64,000 nucleotides of DNA from an uncultured Bacteroidales bacterium (lineage in GTDB: Bacteria > Bacteroidota > Bacteroidia > Bacteroidales > Muribaculaceae), in NCBI GenBank assembly GCA_902787185.1, contig CADAFP010000025.1, forward strand, positions 1 to 64,000, written 5' to 3'. This document shows positions 61,334 to 64,000 of this stretch, in pieces. The notes under the pieces are model-generated. The model did not search any database. It saw only the letters and a program-made list of their open reading frames with translations, and was not told where the DNA came from. Within the stretch, counting starts at the first letter, position 1; every line of letters starts with the position of its first letter. The position numbers and the translations under genes are program-made.

Positions 61334-61825
61334 ATGAAAAAAATCACCAAAACTAACGCGGCGCGCCTTCTGGATGCCGCCTCGATAGACTATGAGCTTA
61401 TCCCCTATGAGGTCGATGAGACCGATTTGGGCGCTCAGCACATTGCCGACCAGTTGGGCGAGAACATCGAGCAGGTGTTCAAGACGCTCGTGCTGCAAGG
61501 CGACAAGACGGGGCACTTTGTCTGTGTCATCCCTGGTGCTGAGGAGGTTGACTTGAAAAAGGCAGCCCGCGTGTCGGGTAACAAGAAGGTGGACCTCATC
61601 CCCATGAAGGAACTCTTGCCCACCACGGGTTACATCCGTGGAGGCTGCTCGCCTGTGGGCATGAAAAAGCCTTTCCCCACCTATATCGACGAGTCCTGCA
61701 TCCTGTATGACTACATCTATGTCAGTGCGGGAGTCAGGGGCTTGCAGTTCAAAATCAACCCCGAGACACTCGTTGCGTTTGTTGAAGCCGAGGCCGTTGA
61801 CCTGATAGCCGAGAAAACAGAATGA
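61334..61825 (+). CDS. ybaK: Cys-tRNA(Pro)/Cys-tRNA(Cys) deacylase
   Basis: 163 residues of the YbaK/EbsC family, an INS-like editing domain that clears cysteine misloaded on tRNA-Pro. Signatures: KTNAARLLDAASIDYELIPYEVDETDLGA, VFKTLVLQGDKTGHFVCVIPGAEEVDLKKAA with the family Lys, and GYIRGGCSPVGMKKPFPTYID. Its stop codon overlaps the aroC ATG by 4 nt (ATGA). It is the first gene of a tight three-gene operon. Confidence 0.92.
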   Translation: MKKITKTNAARLLDAASIDYELIPYEVDETDLGAQHIADQLGENIEQVFKTLVLQGDKTGHFVCVIPGAEEVDLKKAARVSGNKKVDLIPMKELLPTTGYIRGGCSPVGMKKPFPTYIDESCILYDYIYVSAGVRGLQFKINPETLVAFVEAEAVDLIAEKTE

Positions 61826-62826
61826 ATACATTTGGCAAGATATTGACACTCACCACCTTTGGCGAGTCGCACGGGCCCGCAATGGGTGGTGTGCTCGACG
61901 GTATGCCCGCGGGCGTGGCGATTGACCTTGATGAGTTGCAGCGTTTTGTGGACCGTCGCCGAACGGGAAAGACCGTCGGCAGCAGCACGCGCGAGGAGCA
62001 GGATAGGGTAGAGGTGCTCTCTGGCATTTGGCAAGGTAAGACGCTGGGAACACCCATCGGCTTCCTGGTGCGCAATACCGACGCCCGCAGCGAGGACTAT
62101 GAGGAGATAGCGCGCTGTTACCGACCCAATCACGCCGACTTCACTTGGCAGGCGAAATACGGCTTCCGTGACCCGCGTGGCGGTGGACGCGCCTCGGCCC
62201 GCGAGACCGTGGCTCGTGTCATTGCTGGCGGCATCGCCATGCAGGCACTGGCATCGTTGGGCATCACCATCGAGGCTCACATCGTGTCGGTAGGGCCTCG
62301 CCTTGGCGTGGCCGACATGGCTGAAGTGATTCAGGATGTCGCTAACGACGGTGACACCCTGGGTGGCATCATCGAGTGCGTCATCAAGGGAGTCCCAGCC
62401 GGCTTGGGCGAGCCGCTGTTTGGCAAACTCCATGCCCAGTTGGCGGCGGCGATGATGAGTATCCCGTCGGTTCACGGCTTTGAGTACGGTGACGGCTTTG
62501 ACATGGCCTCCAGGCGTGGCAGTGAGGTGATGGACGTGTTCGTTAAGCGCGACGACGGCACCATCGGCACTGTGACCAACCACTCGGGCGGCATTCAGGG
62601 CGGCATCAGCAATGGCGAGGACATCGTGATGCGCATCGCCTTCAAGCCGGTGCCTACCCTCATGCGTGAGGTGCCCACCATCGACCGCGACGGCAACCCC
62701 ATGACGTTGAATCCCCGTGGCCGCCATGATGGCTACGTGTTGCCGCGTGCCCTGCCCATCGTCGAGGCAATGGCGGCACTTGTCATTTTAGATAACTATT
62801 TAATCAGGAAAACCAATGTGCTCTGA
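61822..62826 (+). CDS. aroC: Chorismate synthase
   Basis: Last step of the shikimate pathway, forming chorismate from EPSP with reduced FMN. 334 residues with the three family signatures: GESHGPAMGGVLDGMPAG, RCYRPNHADFTWQAKYGFRDPRGGGRASARETVARV and the late GIQGGISNGEDIVMRIAFKP. Overlaps ybaK by 4 nt and the thioesterase gene by 11 nt, so the three are translated from one message. The pairing with a tRNA-editing enzyme and a thioesterase has no obvious metabolic logic. Confidence 0.95.
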   Translation: MNTFGKILTLTTFGESHGPAMGGVLDGMPAGVAIDLDELQRFVDRRRTGKTVGSSTREEQDRVEVLSGIWQGKTLGTPIGFLVRNTDARSEDYEEIARCYRPNHADFTWQAKYGFRDPRGGGRASARETVARVIAGGIAMQALASLGITIEAHIVSVGPRLGVADMAEVIQDVANDGDTLGGIIECVIKGVPAGLGEPLFGKLHAQLAAAMMSIPSVHGFEYGDGFDMASRRGSEVMDVFVKRDDGTIGTVTNHSGGIQGGISNGEDIVMRIAFKPVPTLMREVPTIDRDGNPMTLNPRGRHDGYVLPRALPIVEAMAALVILDNYLIRKTNVL

Positions 62827-63565
62827 CAAAGATAAAAAGGTCTTTTACAAGGATTATTACCTCGCTGCAGGCGAGTGCAACCCCCAGGGAGAGATGCCCT
62901 TGACGCTGCTGATGACACGTATCATTGAGGTGGCTACCTTCCATGCCAATTCATGGGGCGCAGGCTATGCCCGCCTCATTCAGGACAACCAGGTGTGGGT
63001 GCTTTCCCGCGTGACCATTGAGTTGAAGGCCTATCCCAAAATCAACGAGAATTACCGCCTCACCACGTGGATTGAGGACTATAACCGCCACTTCTCGCAA
63101 CGCAATATGCGCCTTGACGATGCCAACGGCAATCCGCTGGGCTATGTGCGCACCATCTGGATGGTCATCGACATGAACACCCGTGCCAGCGTGGACATCT
63201 CCCAGTTGGGTTACATCAGCGATAAAGTTTCAGATTTGCCGTGCCCCATCGAGCCTATAAGCCGTCTGCGTCCCATCGAGGAAGGCCATGCTGTGGACTA
63301 CACCTTCGGCTACATGGACTGTGACTTCAACCGTCATGTCAACACCGTGCGTTATCTCTCGCACCTGATGAACCTTTTTGACATGGACTGCTATGACAAC
63401 TTCTTTATCCGCCGCATGGAAATCTCCTTTATCAAGGAAACCCATTACGGCGAGCCAGCCCAGTTTGTCATCGACGATACCGATCCCATGGATTCCCACT
63501 TGAGCATCACCGACGCCGACGGCGACGACCACGTCCGCGCCCGCTTCGTCTGGCAAGAACGCTGA
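62816..63565 (+). CDS. Acyl-ACP thioesterase
   Basis: 249 residues of the FatA/acyl-ACP thioesterase family with two hotdog domains. VFYKDYYLAAGECNPQGEMPL opens the first. VLSRVTIELKAYPKINENYRLTTWIEDYNRHFSQRNM contains the family's conserved strand and helix. MDCDFNRHVNTVRYLSHLMN (second domain) includes the DxNxHxN-like catalytic site (Asp/Asn/His). It releases fatty acids from ACP in the cytoplasm. It starts inside the aroC end and is the last gene of the operon. Confidence 0.87.
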   Translation: MCSDKDKKVFYKDYYLAAGECNPQGEMPLTLLMTRIIEVATFHANSWGAGYARLIQDNQVWVLSRVTIELKAYPKINENYRLTTWIEDYNRHFSQRNMRLDDANGNPLGYVRTIWMVIDMNTRASVDISQLGYISDKVSDLPCPIEPISRLRPIEEGHAVDYTFGYMDCDFNRHVNTVRYLSHLMNLFDMDCYDNFFIRRMEISFIKETHYGEPAQFVIDDTDPMDSHLSITDADGDDHVRARFVWQER

Positions 63566-63566
63566 A

Positions 63567-63716
63567 ATAAAACTACGAATTACGCGAATTAAACTAATTA
63601 GCATCCGCATTCAATTATAACGAATTTTGGCTAATGACTGAACTACGAATAACGCGAAACGAAGGCTCCACTGCGGAAGCCAAAATTAGTTTAATTCGAG
63701 TAATTTGTAGTTTTTA
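63567..63716. repeat. Palindromic repeat (AATTACGCGAATTAAACT units)
   Basis: The left arm (63567-63599) and right arm (63684-63716) are imperfect reverse complements over about 33 nt. A nested pair TTTTGGC / GCCAAAA (63625-63631, 63679-63685) and an extra direct copy (ACTACGAATAACGCGAA, 63642-63658) lie between them. The plan (arms built of 10-nt units) resembles the cluster at 410-514. The rest of 63566-63911 holds only the promoter at 63728. Confidence 0.7.
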
Positions 63717-63727
63717 TAGTTGCCCTA

Positions 63728-63757
63728 TTGTTTTTCATCAGATTATTTGTAGTTTTG
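63728..63757 (+). promoter_or_regulatory. Candidate promoter of the right-edge lipoprotein gene
   Basis: TTG at 63728-63730 and TAGTTTTG at 63750-63757, spaced 19 nt; the leader would be about 150 nt. Confidence 0.45.
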
Positions 63758-63911
63758 TGGTGTCTTTATGACGGAGCCTGCCCGCTTGGGCTGCTTCTGG
63801 TTACGACGACCCCTGGCAGCACCGCATACGTGTCGCTAACTGTCCGCTTCAAACAAGGAAAGAATCTTTCAAATAAGTATAAGTCAAACTTTAAACCCAA
63901 ACAACAAAACA

Positions 63912-64000
63912 ATGTTGAAGATTAAATCTTTATTGATTGCCATGATGGCCATTTGCTTGACCATGGGCTTCACCTCGTGTAGCGATGATGAGCCCATCGA
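63912..64000 (+). CDS. 5' end of a lipoprotein gene running off the right edge
   Basis: ATG at 63912 gives MLKIKSLLIAMMAICL, then TMGFTSCSDDEPI, a signal with the lipidation Cys at residue 23, typical of Bacteroidales surface lipoproteins. Twenty-nine codons are visible and the frame is open at the edge, so the function is not knowable here. Confidence 0.75.
   Translation, partial: MLKIKSLLIAMMAICLTMGFTSCSDDEPI

Noticed and set aside
63728-63925. A 65-codon frame before the right-edge lipoprotein
   Set aside because: It overlaps the candidate promoter and the lipoprotein start in another frame and has no recognisable features.

Overview
The window reads as chromosomal DNA of a gut-type member of the Bacteroidales (Bacteroidota), most like Muribaculaceae or Prevotellaceae. 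The evidence is the short primary sigma factor RpoD, many promoters of the Bacteroidetes form (-33 TTTG, -7 TAnnTTTG), a SusC/SusD pair, the Bacteroidales families DUF4836, DUF4302 and DUF4153, C10 (streptopain-type) peptidases, and lipoprotein signals ending in S/T-C. Species cannot be fixed from the sequence. Genus-level and family-level names rest on remembered family signatures, not on a search.

Layout. 1-700: edge fragment, a truncated HRDC-type accessory gene and a palindromic repeat cluster. 696-4436: two tandem secreted C10 peptidases with C-terminal dockerin-like modules, separated by a REPIN-like palindromic element. 4531-6478: DUF695 protein, small lipoprotein, thioredoxin-like protein. 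6496-10605 (minus): acyltransferase, GNAT, glycosyltransferase, type II pantothenate kinase (coaW), yqgE. 10705-12921: an aspartate kinase with no ACT or homoserine dehydrogenase part, abutting thrC. 13167-24575: DMT transporter, PBP1A, folD, priA, a GT4 glycosyltransferase, tRNA-fMet, class I fumarase and an RluA pseudouridine synthase.

25150-37576 is the main accessory region. A SusC receptor broken by a frameshift is followed by SusD, a zinc metallohydrolase lipoprotein with HExxH, a DUF4302 lipoprotein and two large paralogous secreted proteins with dockerin-like ends. Together with the nearby C10 peptidases this suggests extracellular proteolysis and peptide import (inference). A small inverted-repeat mobile element remnant lies between the two paralogues.

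37725-53318 is mostly housekeeping: TIGR04076 protein, engB, a GH2 glycosidase, a META-domain protein, a large secreted protein with a sorting-signal-like C-terminus, a DUF4153 membrane protein, RNase P RNA, folC, an HtrA protease, rpoD, a beta-barrel protein and a DUF4836 lipoprotein. 53640-64000 holds a small acidic protein, aguA-aguB (agmatine to putrescine), a membrane-anchored CbxX/SpoVK-type AAA+ ATPase, a TPR protein, a DUF5106 thioredoxin-like protein, ybaK-aroC-thioesterase with overlapping ends, and the start of a lipoprotein.

No complete transposon, phage, CRISPR array or recognisable defence island is present. The most notable observations are two REPIN-like elements whose terminal hairpins differ in sequence but keep pairing; three genes whose -7 box lies 3-4 nt from the start codon, implying leaderless mRNAs; the ACT-less aspartate kinase; the broken SusC; and C-terminal dockerin-like modules on four secreted proteins with no cohesin in view.
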